The notes beneath the pieces were generated by a model. That model worked only from the letters and a program-made list of their open reading frames with translations, did not search any database and had not been told where the DNA came from. Positions 1 to 11,553 of a DNA stretch of 64,000 nt are shown here, piece after piece; position 1 is the first letter of the stretch; each line of letters opens with the position of its first letter. The DNA is from Xestospongia bergquistia. Taxonomy: Eukaryota > Porifera > Demospongiae > Haplosclerida > Petrosiidae. The stretch covers positions 9,016,101 through 9,080,100 of the forward strand of contig OZ014413.1 of assembly GCA_963965975.1 (NCBI GenBank). The letters run 5' to 3'. The position numbers and the translations under genes are program-made.

Positions 1-236
1 ACCTTGATAGAAAATTGATAATTTCTATTAACACTGAACGTAATTTAATTTATGTCCTCTCAAGTAAAGACGGTTCACTTCAGGTTTCCTTTAACATAAC
101 AGATTTACCTGGCTATAATAGATGTGTTGAGACTCCTATTTTCATGGGAGATGCAGTGTATTTGATAAAAGCTGAGTCAGGATATAGCATCTCTTATTTG
201 TATAGTATTTTACTGCTAAAACGTTATCTTAATTAA
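1..236 (+). CDS. PQQ-like beta-propeller protein, 3' end only (partial)
   Basis: The window opens inside the last exon of a gene paralogous to the two complete PQQ-propeller genes downstream. The frame beginning at base 3 reads LDRKLIISINTE and runs to a TAA at 234-236. It matches the end of exon 2 of the copies at 413-1878 and 9490-10954, including the landmarks NITDLPGY and GDAVYLIKAESGY. The C-terminus differs, reading LLLKRYLN where the intact copies read PLVKMLTVT. The decayed copy ending at 9252 has the same kind of terminus. Nothing visible disrupts the 77 codons present, so it may be the end of an intact gene to the left or a remnant. Family assignment comes from the complete paralogues. 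Confidence 0.7.
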   Translation, partial: LDRKLIISINTERNLIYVLSSKDGSLQVSFNITDLPGYNRCVETPIFMGDAVYLIKAESGYSISYLYSILLLKRYLN

Positions 237-412
237 GTCCATTATTTATTATTATGAATGTTATTATTCTTTGCTTAAAAAATATAGTATAGTTAGTATT
301 AAAGATACATAATTATTTCTTTCAAAATTTTTACTCATGAATAATACATACAAGTAATGAATGTTATTGATATTGCTATTGCATCAGACAGAGTGACTGA
401 TCTATATTCAGA

Positions 413-1878
413 ATGTACTTGGTACTTCTCTGTTTACAGCTTTTCTTTTATTCAACTCTCTCCTCTTGGACCCAACAATATGGAGATCCAGCATCAACAA
501 ACTACATACCTCTACCTAAGACACTGCCTGTAAAGACTAATTGGAATTACTCAGTACCTTATGATAAAATTTTTCGTGTATCTGTTTTCTACAATTCTCC
601 TTCTTTATCAAATGAAGGTGTAATCTTTATTCCTTTTGCAATAACTCTGTCATTTCCATTTCGTGTACTATTTCAAGTTAGAGCTGTTTCACCAGATGGT
701 AAAGAGTTGTGGGTTGCTCCACATGATCTTACTAATGATGACAAGTGTGCTTCCATTTTGTTGACAAACACTTTGTATAGTTATGAGCAAAATATGGTTA
801 TTATTGCATGGAACTGTGCAGAAGCATTTCCGTATTATGAGAAAGCAGGTCAGGTGGTGGCTTTCAATGCTACTAATGGCTCTATTATTTGGAAGACATC
901 AAAATTGAAAGTGAACGATGTGGCTACTCTTTCTATGAGTTTAGATACTGTCTTTCTTATTGGTGGTTATTCTTGTCTTTTGGATACTTATTCTAACCTT
1001 CTATATGATCAGGAAAATAATACTCAAATTATAGCAGTAGATTTAGTTACTGGTAAAGTACTTTGGAATAGAATAGAAAATCATGGAGGCTGTACAGCTC
1101 AGACCAAACTGACTAAACTAAAAAATGGCTCTAATTTGGTTATTTTTCCAGTTAATCTACCTCCTGGACCCTATCCTGTTGGTGATTTATTATCATTGAC
1201 TTGTCCTCCATCTTCTTCTCACTGTAATCAGGCTTGGTTTGATCATCTTAAAATCACTTATGATGCTAAGTTTGCCTTCTCTGATAATGGAGTCATGTTT
1301 GGTAGCTATGGTTATTCTGGTATTCCAGATCTTATCTTTGCATTGGATGTAGAAAGAAATCAGATCTTATTTAGTAATCGAGGTTATTGTGATTCTGGTA
1401 TCTATCCAAGTGGTCCTGCAGTAGATAAACAAGGCTATGCCTATTTTAGGTAAGTTCATATTTCTACAATGTTGTACATCATTTGTATAATGTAATATTA
1501 AGCTTTTCTTTGTTATATAGCTGTGGTAATAAAGGGTTTGCTGTTGATTCTAAAGGAAGTCTTATCTGGAAGAGTAAGACATTATTTGATAATAAAGGCT
1601 ATCCTTTTGATTTATGGTACAAACTATCTCCTGCCATCCACCTTGATAGAGAATTGGTAATTTTTATTAACACTGAAAGTACTTTTGTTTATGTGCTCTC
1701 AACTAAAGATGGATCACTTCAAGGTTCCTTGAACATTACAGATTTACCTGGCTATAATGGATGTGTTGAACCACCTATTTTAGTGGGAGATGCAGTGTAT
1801 TTGATAAAAACTGAATCAGGATATCAAATCTCTTATTTGTATAGTATTCCACTAGTTAAAATGCTCACTGTCACATGA
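413..1878 (+). CDS. Secreted PQQ-like beta-propeller protein, copy A (2 exons, 464 aa)
   Basis: Exon 1 is 413-1449 and exon 2 is 1521-1878, joined across a 71-nt GT-AG intron (donor GTAAGT at 1450, acceptor after TTATATAG) in phase 2, giving 464 aa. The start MYLVLLCLQLFFYSTLSS is a hydrophobic signal peptide. The rest has blade-like repeats with the Trp-containing motif of quinoprotein-type propellers: DGKELWVAP, NGSIIWKTS, TGKVLWNR, KGSLIWKSK. No membrane anchor follows, so the product is probably secreted. Such repeats can be structural, and I see no basis for claiming PQQ binding or dehydrogenase activity. A near-identical paralogue lies at 9490-10954 and decayed copies at 1-236 and 8690-9252, so this is a local tandem family. 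The ligand or reaction is unknown. Confidence 0.85.
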
Positions 1879-2822
1879 TTGATAATGGCTGTGCTATCTA
1901 ACAATAATTTTATATATAATAAATTGTAGTTGCATTTGTTGATAGTCTATTTGTGATTATTAAAGCCAATTTTAATTTTTTGCTATACTTAATTGGGTTC
2001 TTTTGATGAGAACTGCCAGCTTCAAGTCTAACTAACAAAAAATAAATGATGCTAAACATGAGCAAAAATAAAGATGGAACATGGTACAAAGTATGTTTGT
2101 CCAAAATAATTGTTTTCATAGTGGTTGGATCTTACAACCATGCAATAAGCATCATTATCTTTAACATTCAGTACATTAGTAGTACATATCCTCTACATTG
2201 CTATTTGGATAAGACATGTGGTTCTGACATCTCTCTCCATATGTAGCACGTGCAACCAAAAACAGTTAGAACACAGACGTTACAATGACTGAGGCCAAAC
2301 TGACTAAACTGAAAAATCACCATTTGATGATAGTTGTAATGAATGAGCTGTGTGATCATTATAAGAAGAACTTGTAGGAATCACAACCTGAGTAATTAAA
2401 GTTGAACCTAAGTATTATTGACACTCTCCATTTATTTATTCATTCATATTTTCATGTATCCATTTAGTTTGTTGGGTAGTGTAAGGTTTTATTGTTAATC
2501 CACTTATATAGTGCCATCTGTCCACTTTAATAGTTGAAAAGTACAATGTTCAGTAGAGTTCAAATTATATAATAAATTTCAACTTGATAATATAACCATA
2601 AACAGACAACATCTATAGTGGTCTATGTGATCATGAAGTGTGCAAATAGTATTGGCAATATTGTACATTCTATATCACAAGATGCTCTACTAAAGAGATA
2701 GTTGATTTATACTTGAAATAAAGTGACGTTGAATAATATTTGGAGTTAATTGTACAAATGTTATTCTATTAATATTTAGTTAATACAACGAAATCATGTA
2801 ATGACATACTATTAAGTCTGGA
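1879..2822. other. Intergenic / 3' flank between convergent PQQ and Ig/Fn3 genes
   Basis: No coding exon could be supported here. The first 370 bases resemble the stretch after the second PQQ gene (10955-11450), including a shared run around a Cys/His-free short frame near 2096-2200, so this is duplicated 3' flank. The remainder is AT-rich without recognisable features. Confidence 0.5.
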
Positions 2823-4944
2823 TTAAAAAATTGTTTCATAATGACTCTCAGTACTCTTGTTGGCTTGTATAATTTGACTATAAGCATTATTATCTTGAAC
2901 TGTTACTACATTTGGAGCACACAACTGTTGTAATGTTGTTCTTTGTCTTCTCTTCCATTTCATATATCGATAACACAGAAAGCCAGATATAAGTGAAACA
3001 AGAAGTGCTGCCAAGACTGAACTCAATACAGCTAAACTGATAAGAGTAGTCTGTGATAGTTGGTGAGTTGTTATGTCATCATTAGTACACTAGAAATATA
3101 GAACATAACATATTGAATAATGATCCATTCATCTATCAATCCGTCCATCCATCCATCTATCCATCACTCATTTTTACATATTGTTGTGGTACCATAGTTA
3201 CTGTACATTCTTGAAGAGATACAACATTCTAACTCATCAAAGATAAATTTAATCATTGTCATTTATTTGTAATTCTAACCTGGTATAGTGATATTCTTTA
3301 GTGTCTTAAAAACACCATTGACAGATTTAATGACTAACGTTGTATTATATATAAATACTTGATATTCATATAATGAATTCACTTCTAACTCTCGTAACAC
3401 AACTATTGATCCATTTTTATCTGATATCAGATTATACTGATATTTTATAGTAGAGTTGAGTGTAGTATTCTTTATATTATATACAACAGTAATATCTAGT
3501 GGTGATCCACATGGCTCTGACCACTGAACAGTGATATGTAGTACTGCAAAGTCTGAACCAATGAGATTTGTTTCAACAGATATAAAAGAAAAGATTTCTA
3601 GAAATTGAAAATTCAGTAAAATATTAATGTATTGTAAATTAATAATAATAGTTATTTGATAATTATAAAATATAAAGTGCATATATTATACTGTTTACAA
3701 TGAACAATTAAGGCATATATATATATCTCAAAACTATAATTAACAATAATTATGATGTAGATTTTTACATTACAGTATATTCTAGTATAACAAACAAAGT
3801 TAAATAGTTTACTTACCAATAGACTTTGTTGGATTGTTCTCACTTTTACCAATAACATTTGCACCTGACAATGAAAAATTATATCTTTTTCCTTGAATCA
3901 CAGGTATATTGTAGTAATATGTATTTACAGAGTATGAGATATTGTGATAAATTGACTTTCCTTTATGGTTGACAATTTGCAAAATAAAATACCAGGGAAC
4001 TGGGCGAAAATCATCTTCAACTTGAGAATACTAAACAAAAGGAGAGTTATCATTTCTGTTGTTGACATAAGTATGTTATTATGCTTACTTTCCAACTAAG
4101 AAAAGCTGCCGGTTTGTCTCATCATAAACAGTACATATTTCTAATTTAGCAACTGAAAACGGTTCTAAAATAAGATAAACTATTAAATATTAATGTAATG
4201 CTGATCTGTGCATGTAGCATAGTGTATCCTGTACTACTTACTATATGCAGTAACATTGAATGTAACATTTTCACTTTCTGGTCCAATCCCTATGCAGTTC
4301 ACTGCATACACTGTGAATATATAATTAACCAAAGGTTTCAAATTAACAATATAGGCTTTTGTATTTGGTAACATTACAAGACCCATTGGTACATTTGCCA
4401 GCAATATCAGGAGGTCTAATATTAACAGTATAATATTGAAACCCAACTTCATCGACAGCATCCCATTGTAGAAGGACACTCTTGTAAGATATAGGAATTG
4501 CATGCTTTAAGATTTAATGGAAGTATGAGATCTATAAAAATATAGCTACATTAAATGCAAGACTATATTTGAAATTCTTTCTCTTGGATATGTGGTATTG
4601 ATTACACAGGTTCTAGTATCTCCTTCATTTAAATCACAACATAATATGGCCACTCCATTGTGAGATGAATTACTTGGAAATGATAATACACTTATCATGT
4701 ACAAAGAACCTGTTTTGCTTGTAACATTAGCACTGAATTCTTTTTCATTTTTTACAGTACCAACTGATGAACCAAAAAACTCAATATCAGAAGGAAATAT
4801 TGAGCTTTTCCATTCCAATGATCCACTTTCAATTGCACAAGTAAAGTGCTGTATATCTCCTGGACAATGAAATTTTGAGTTCCCACATTGCAAGTTTAGG
4901 ATTGCTGCGGAACAAAGCTGAAATAAAATAGAGAACACTAACAT
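2823..4944 (-). pseudogene. Ig/Fn3 type I membrane receptor with long tail, unit A copy (broken)
   Basis: All six exons of the intact gene at 11554-13678 are recognisable in order: signal peptide plus Ig-like exon, Fn3 exon, short linker exon (4089-4164), Fn3 exon (3817-4030), Fn3 exon (about 3280-3597), and a TM/cytoplasmic exon ending at 2823. Several lesions break it relative to that copy. The exon 1 donor is GA instead of GT (CCAAGAGAAAG against CCAAGTGAAAG). Exon 2 has a 4-nt insertion after LNLKA and a 1-nt insertion before the TKAYIV motif. Exon 3 is 76 nt rather than 83. Exon 6 lost 8 nt at its start, which puts TAA in frame. The tail itself (QLCAPNVVTVQDNNAYSQI, ending SHYETIF) is conserved, so decay looks recent. 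The start used is the ATG shared with unit B; ATGs at 4965-4968 would extend it. Confidence 0.8.
3128..3170. repeat. Imperfect (TCCA)n short tandem repeat
   Basis: A run of CCATCCATCTATCCATC type tetranucleotides lies in intron 5 of the pseudogene. A similar tract lies at the equivalent place in unit B (about 11871-11910), so it predates the duplication. Confidence 0.7.
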
Positions 4945-5141
4945 TGTTGTTACGCTAAAATGCATCATAGAGTAAAGTTTACCTTATTATCTATGGAACC
5001 ACCTCCCACATCTAGGAGGTTGGGTGCATACTTGAGGTTTGCTGAGTTTGCTATTAATATAATACTAGTTGCTGATTCAGTCTTCAAAAAGCTATAAAAT
5101 AAGATGTTATAAGGTAAGACATTTCACTCTATATTGTTCAA
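4945..5141. promoter_or_regulatory. Divergent intergenic region between long-tail (-) and short-tail (+) Ig/Fn3 genes, unit A
   Basis: About 200 bp separates the two head-to-head start codons and must hold both promoters and 5' leaders. A TATA-like CTATAAAAT sits at 5092-5100 on the + strand, about 45 bp before the + gene ATG. On the minus strand an AATAAG/GTAAAC donor-like sequence near 4980 could pair with the TTTATTTCAG just inside the minus gene signal-peptide coding region. The layout is conserved in unit B. Confidence 0.45.
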
Positions 5142-7034
5142 ATGATGATGACTGAAGAAGGTTTTTTAATTATATTCTTTTCGATATCATGTATCATCAT
5201 CCCCTTCGGTCGGTAAAGAACTCATAGTAATGTTATGTTATATTCTCTTTTGTTTAGGTTGTACAGCAAGTAATGTGACTTTAAACTGTGATGACTTTCT
5301 ACTAGCATGTCCAGGGGAAAAAATCCAGTGTGTCTGTACTGAATACCTTAAATTTAATGAGACTGCAGCTGGTTTCGATTTAAAGTCACCTATATTCTTG
5401 AATGATATTTCCATCTTTGCAAAATCCCCAGTGAATTTCACAAATGTTGATCCCAAAGGCTTTGTAGTAACTGTGATTGAGAGAACAGACAGCTATTTGA
5501 AAGCTGCATTACATTTCTATGCAAATCCCTCCTTCCAACATCAGAAGATTACGTGCGTGAGTTTTGGTAATGGAGATCATCAAGACTCCCGTACAATTCA
5601 ATTTCCCAGTAAGCTATAGTAGATAAATATGTATTTGAAATGTCATCATTTTTTCTTATAGACCCTCCATCGTCACCAAAACATTTTAGTTATACATCAA
5701 AAAATTACAATAGTGTTGTTGTTAGTTGGGATCCACCACATAGGACAGAAAGAGAACCAGCCCTTACTGGATATATCCTTAAAATAAGTCCTAAGCCTAA
5801 AGGTGGTCACTGTAAAAGTGGAAGATGCCCATTATTAAATGAGTCTGCTAAGAATTATACAATTCATCATTTAAAATTTGGTATAAAGTATACTATAACA
5901 ATTGTAGCATTGAACTGTATTGGAAGAAGTGATAACACGTTAATTGAAGTACTAACTATTGCTGAGAGTAAGTCTGTTAGAACTTTTAATATTTTATAAA
6001 ATGCTTGTTTCTATTAGAGCCACATATTAATGCTAATGTCACTGTAGTACATGACATGGCTACTTCTGATAGCAATGAGTCTGATTTCATTGAAGTCTCG
6101 TGGAATGTTAGTGTATTAATAAGAAACTATAACCTTTATTTAACCCTAATCACACAGATCATGGAGTCTAATCGGCAACCACCAATCAACTTGTTGAAAA
6201 TTGAACTAGAGCATGACAACAGGAAGATTTACAATGTGGCATATTCTGTCACTAACCACACCCATATTTTCCCGATCAAACATAATGATGATTCCTATGT
6301 TGCAAGATTAATTGCTGAAAATGCTAAGGGTCGCAGTGTTGTATCAAAAACTATTTATAAGTATTAACTACAAAAACAAATTGGTTATTATGATTCATTT
6401 TATTAGCTAATAGGTTTCCTTTTAAAGTGAATATCAGTCTCTATGATACTAATACATTCCAAATTGACTGTATACGTAGAAGACTACTTCATTCATGCAC
6501 TGTAATGCTACATAATGGCACCACGTTAACAAAACAATTTGGTAACTTAAAGATCATTTCCTTCCAGTTCTCAAGAAATAATGCCACAGAAGTTCGTTAT
6601 ACTATGTCTACTGAAGTCATAAGAGGCTTTTCTTCTATAAAAACATTTTACAAATCTAGACATGTATATCGTTACGAATATAATATACCTATAAATCTGA
6701 CAACAGGTAAATAATCAAGAAAAACAACAATCCAATTAAGCAACTAAATATACCAGTCTCTTTATAATTATTATTATTATGTTCACAGTATGTAACCTAG
6801 TACTATTACTGTATATAACTATATAATACACATTTCCTTGAAGTGATTTAAGCAATATTAATCTAATTATAATGACATTTCATCTATTGTATTGTACTAA
6901 TGTTATATTATTATTTACCTTTATTAGGCACTAATACTACTGTTGCTACAAATTCATGTCAAAGATACAATCTACATATTTATATCCTTATCGTGATGGT
7001 TGTCATGGTGATTATGTATTTAGAACACTTTTAA
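5142..7034 (+). CDS. Ig/Fn3 type I membrane protein with minimal tail, unit A copy (one mutated donor)
   Basis: Six exons parallel the unit B gene: 5142-5208 signal peptide, 5258-5608 Ig-like, 5662-5967 Fn3, 6018-6356 Fn3, 6407-6706 Fn3, 6928-7034 TM. All junctions are phase 1 and would give 489 aa. The ATG at 5142 is preferred over 5230 because exon 1 differs from unit B only by in-frame indels and joins in phase through a GTCGGT donor. The TM segment reads LHIYILIVMVVMVIMYLEHF and ends at once with stop, so there is virtually no cytoplasmic tail. Two changes suggest decay. The intron 4 donor at 6357 is AT where unit B has GT, and an Ig-domain Cys (DSC in B) is Arg (DSR). Reading into intron 4 stops at 6367, which would give a soluble protein lacking the last Fn3 domain and the TM. 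Ligand unknown. Confidence 0.65.
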
Positions 7035-7638
7035 ACTTCACAACAATAATTTAGACCATTTTAAACTTGTTTACAACATATTATAATCATATTATTTGGC
7101 TCTATCACCTTATTTTTTTAATGTCTTAATATTGTCTTAAAATTGAAACATTAAACATTTGTTTGACATAGCAAGCACCATCAATTAATATAAAATTATT
7201 ATACGTTACCTTTGCTTCCTGTGAGTAAAGGTTGGGTGTGTACTTGTGTATGTATAATAGAATGATCAAAAGTTGGCCATTTGGGGAAATCCCTGGGATT
7301 TCACCTATTGTATGTATTGAAATAATGTAACCAGTGGATAGATATAAACTCAATACTCTATCAATGACATCATAGTCATTTCTATATATAGATCTAATAT
7401 ACAAATCACATCTAAGTTAGTAAATGTGCATGTAATAAAGCATGTTGCACAGTGCTCAGAAAAGATATTATGCATATGAAATATTTCCATAAACCTCACA
7501 TTACACATATCATATGACATACACCTACCAATAACAGTTGCTATAAGACCAATTAATACTGTAGAGTGGTTAATAATGATGTAATGACTAATTTTAAGAT
7601 TAGAATATCACAATAGCAACTCAATCAATATATAATCA
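7035..7638. other. Intergenic, duplicated flank of ALG8 3' end
   Basis: No gene. Several blocks match 15900-16400, the stretch downstream of the ALG8 stop codon in unit B, showing that the duplicated segment once reached ALG8. Confidence 0.55.
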
Positions 7639-7718
7639 TTAGTTAGTATGTGATTTATATCCTATAACAGATATTACTGATATATCAAGTCCCAGGGTGA
7701 GTACCCACGTCCAAACCA
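7639..7718 (-). pseudogene. Remnant of the last ALG8 codons
   Basis: Read on the minus strand this matches the end of the true ALG8 at 16410-16488: a TWVLTLGLDIS-like stretch followed by GYKSHTN and stop. Only about 26 codons survive. At 7719 the similarity stops and an unrelated Ig/Fn3 fragment begins, marking a duplication or rearrangement breakpoint. Confidence 0.75.
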
Positions 7719-8312
7719 ACAAATTGTATAATTCTTAGCAGATTCATTTAATAATGGACACATTCCACTTCTACAGCAACCACCTTTAGGTTTAGGACTT
7801 ACTGTAATGATATATCCAGTAAGGGGTGATTGTCCTATGTAGTGGATCCCAACTAGTAATAAAACTATTGTAAGTTTTTGAAATATAATCAAAAGCTTTT
7901 GGTGAAGATGGTGGGTCTATAAGAAAAGAATGACGACATTTCAAATACATATTATCTATAACTTACTGGGATATTGAATTATACAGGAATCTTGATCTCC
8001 ATTACGAAAAACTCACACATGTAATCTTCTGATGTTGGAATGAGAGATTTGCATGGAAATGTAATGCACCTCTCAAATAGCTGTCTGTTAACTCTCTCTA
8101 TCACATTTACTGTGAAGCCTTTGTCATCAGAAGTTGTGAAATTCACTAGGGATTGTGCAAAGATCAGAATATCTTCTGAAAATAAAATTGACTTTAAATC
8201 TAAGCCAGCTGCAGCGTCATTAAATTTAAAGTATTCAGTACAGATATACTGGACTTTTTCCCTGGACAAGTTAATAGAGAGCTATCACAATTTAATTAAA
8301 ATAGTTGAATAG
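7719..8312 (-). pseudogene. Inverted Ig/Fn3 fragment (short-tail receptor family)
   Basis: On the minus strand, 7979-8300 encodes an Ig-like exon close to exon 2 of the short-tail genes (KVQYICTEYFKFND, LVNFTTSDDKGFTV), and 7719-7912 an Fn3 exon close to exon 3 (PLTGYIITVSPKPKGG, CPLLNESAKNYT). The orientation is opposite to the parental genes. Frames are broken: there are indels around FERCITFPC, and bases are missing between the WDP motif and PLTGY. The Fn3 exon is cut at NYTI where it meets the ALG8 remnant. No signal peptide, TM exon or other exons are present. Confidence 0.75.
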
Positions 8313-8689
8313 TTGAGCCTATTAGAAGATACAAGATCTTACTTAAATGGAACATCACTATATAGTGGACACTACAGACGTCTAGTGAACCTTAAGCCAT
8401 ATACTTCCTTGATAAGTAATAGGCATGTGTATGACCTTCAATATAATAGACTTGATCAAGTTCACTATATCTCCCACTATAGAATTCATGGCTTTATGTA
8501 TTTTTATACCAATGTGTGAATGTGAACGTGAGAATTTAATAGTTATATAGATCATATGACCTTATTTATATTGTTATAATTCATTTCCTGCTTGGATATT
8601 ACATCATACTGAAATAGCCACTTCATGTATGATAAAAAACAAGGCCCAATGATTATATACTGACCCCTATAACTACTGTATTTTCTACA

Positions 8690-9252
8690 ACTCTGAGTGA
8701 AGTATTACAAGGTATATTACTGTATTATCTGATGGCAAAGAATTGTGGATTGTTGATGAGGTAATGATAAGTGTACTTCAGTATTACTGGCTAATACTCT
8801 ATAAAGTAGAGAGCACAATATTATTGTTGAATGGAGCCGTGCAGATACTGTATGTTATTTCTTTAGTGTAATATTGTGTTATATAGCTGTGGCAATAAAA
8901 GATTTGCTCTGGATTCTAAGAGAAGCCTTATCTGGAAGAGTAAGATATTATTTGATGATAAAGGATATCCTTTTGATTCATTGCTCAAAGTTTGAAACTA
9001 TCTCCTAGCATCCACCTCGATAGAGAATTGATAATTTTTATTAACACTGAAAGTAATTTCATTTATGTCCTCTCAAGTAAAGATGGTTCACTTCAAGTTC
9101 CCTTAAGCTTGAACATAACAGATTTACCTGGCTATATATAATGGATGTGTTGAGCTTCCTATTTTAGTGGGAGACGCAGTGTATTTGATAAAAGCTGAGT
9201 CAGAATATTACATCTCTTATTTGTATAGTACTTCACTGTTAAAATGTTCTTA
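8690..9252 (+). pseudogene. Decayed PQQ-propeller gene copy
   Basis: Bases 8887-9252 match PQQ exon 2 behind a still recognisable ATATAG acceptor (CGNKRFALDSKRSLIWKSK), but a TGA interrupts the frame after FDSLLKV and an indel follows PGY. Upstream, 8700-8850 retains faint exon 1 similarity (a DGKELW-like codon run and the following block). It probably represents the PQQ gene at the end of unit A or the start of unit B, now nonfunctional. Confidence 0.75.
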
Positions 9253-9489
9253 ATTAATTCCAATATTTATTATTATGAATGTTATTATTCTTTGCTTAAA
9301 CAATTTAATATGGTTATCACTAAAGATGCATAATTATATCTTTCATTATCTATTTTTTAAAAATTGTTGCTCATGAATTACTAGCTAATAAGTAATCCTA
9401 TTGAAAATTATTACTCATGAATAATACATATTGTCAAGTAATGAATGTCATTGATATTACTATTGCATCAGACTGATCTATATTTCATA

Positions 9490-10954
9490 ATGTACTTGGT
9501 ACTTCTCTGTTTACAGCTTTTCCTTTATTCAACTCTCTCCTCTTGGACCCAACAAAATGGAGATCCAGCATCAACAAACTACATACCTCTACCTAAGACA
9601 CTGCCTGTAAAAACTAATTGGAATTACTCAGTACCTTATGATGAAGTGTATCGTGTATCTATTTTCTACAATTCTCCTTCTTTATCAAATGAAGGTGTAA
9701 TCTTTATTCCTTTTGCAATAACTCTGTCACTTCCATTTCGTGTACTATTTCAAGTTAGAGCTGTCTCACCAGATGGTAAAGAGTTGTGGGTTGCTCCACA
9801 TGATCTTACTAATGATGAAAATTGTGCCTCCATTTTGTTGACAAACACTTTGTATAGTCATGAGCAAAATATGGTTATTATTGCATGGAACTGTGCAGAA
9901 GCATTTCCATATTATGAGAAAGCAGGTCAGGTGGTGGCCTTAAATGCTACTAATGGCTCTATTATTTGGAAGACATCAAAATTGAAAGTGAACGATGTGG
10001 CTACTCTTTCTATGAGTTTAGATACTGTCTTTCTTATTGGTGGTTATTCTTGTTTTAGGGATACTTATTCTAACCTTCTGTATGATCAGGAAAATAAGAC
10101 TCAAATTATAGCAGTAGATTTAGTTACTGGTAAAGTACTTTGGAATAGAATAGAAAATCATGGAGGCTGTCGCACTCAGACCAAACTGACTCCACTAAAA
10201 AATGGCTCTAGTTTGGTAGTTTTTCCAGTTAATCTACCTCCTGGAGCCTATCCTGTTGGTGATTTATTATCATTGACTTGCTCTCCAGGTTCTTCTCATT
10301 GTAATCAGGCTTGGTTTGATCATCTTAAAATCTCTTACGATGCTAAGTTTGCCTTCTCTGATAATGGAGTCATGTTTGGTAGTTATGGTTATTCTGGTAC
10401 TCCAGATCTTATCTTTGCATTGGATGTAGAAAGTAATCAGATCTTATTTAGCAATCGAGGTTATTGTGATTCTGGTATTTATCCGAGTGGTCCTGCAGTA
10501 GATAAACAAGGCTATGCCTATTTTAGGTAAGTTTATATTCTACAATGTTGTACATCATTTGTATAGTGTAATATTAAGCTATTCTTTATTATATAGCTGT
10601 GGTAATAAAGGGTTTGCTGTGAATTCTAAAGGAAGTCTTATCTGGAAGAGTAAGACATTATTTGATAATAAAGGCTATCCTTTTGATTTATGGTACAAAC
10701 TATCTCCTGCCATCCACCTTGATAGAGAATTGGTAATTTTTATTAATACTGAAAGCACTTTTGTTTATGTGCTTTCAAGTAAAGATGGCTCACTTCAAGG
10801 TTTCTTGAACATAACAGATTTACCTGGCTATAATGGATGTGTTGAACCACCTATTTTAGTGGGAGATGCAGTGTATTTGATAAAAGCTGAGTCGGGATAC
10901 CAAATCTCTTATTTGTATAGTATTCCACTAGTTAAAATGCTCACTGTCACATGA
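9490..10954 (+). CDS. Secreted PQQ-like beta-propeller protein, copy B (2 exons, 464 aa)
   Basis: Exon 1 is 9490-10526 and exon 2 10597-10954, split in phase 2 by a 70-nt intron at the same position as copy A. Both copies give exactly 464 aa. The ATG at 9490 is preferred to the in-frame one at 9445 because it aligns with copy A and opens the signal peptide MYLVLLCLQLFLYSTLSS; the longer form would bury it. Propeller-type repeats (DGKELWVAP, NGSIIWKTS, TGKVLWNR) are intact. Compared with copy A most differences are scattered substitutions such as DEVYRVSIF for DKIFRVSVF, with no indels. This suggests both are under coding constraint. Probably secreted; ligand or activity unknown. Confidence 0.87.
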
Positions 10955-11553
10955 TTGATAATAGCTGAGCTGTCTGAGAATATTTTTACACTTAGTAGAT
11001 TGTGGTCACATTTATCTATGCATATGCTGATAGTCCATAATTACAAAGCCAATTTTAATTATTTCTTATATTTTGAGTGTTTTTTTGATGAGACTGAATA
11101 AAAAGAAGGAGGATACAACTAAATCTATTACTTTTAACTGCAAACTTCAAGTCTGATAAACCAATAAAAGAATAAACAATGCAAGTAGAAATAAAAATCC
11201 TAAGAAATACTAAATAGTAAGAAATATTAAGTATGTTTGTCCAAATAAATGTTTTCGTGGTAGTTGGTTCTTACAACCATGCAATAAGCATCGTGATCTT
11301 TAACATTCAGTGCATTATATTAGTAGCATATATTCTCTGCATTGCTAGAGTTGAATCAGACATGATGGTTCTGTCTTCTCTTTTCTCCGTATTAGCAGAT
11401 ATACAATCTATATATGATGCACTACTAAATACATGGTTGACTTATATTTGAAATAAAGTGATGTTAAATAATGTGTGGATTTAATTGTACAAATATTATT
11501 GTTATTAATTTTAATTTCCTGTTAATACAATTCAAATCATGCATGCAATACAA
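10955..11553. other. Intergenic between convergent PQQ and Ig/Fn3 genes, unit B
   Basis: AT-rich 3' flanks of two convergent genes. No conserved reading frame was found; parts match 1879-2760 of unit A. Confidence 0.5.

Noticed and set aside
5238-5456. 72-residue antisense frame opposite the Ig-like exon
   Set aside because: It is a shadow of the + strand coding exon; the same shadow recurs opposite the unit B paralogue.
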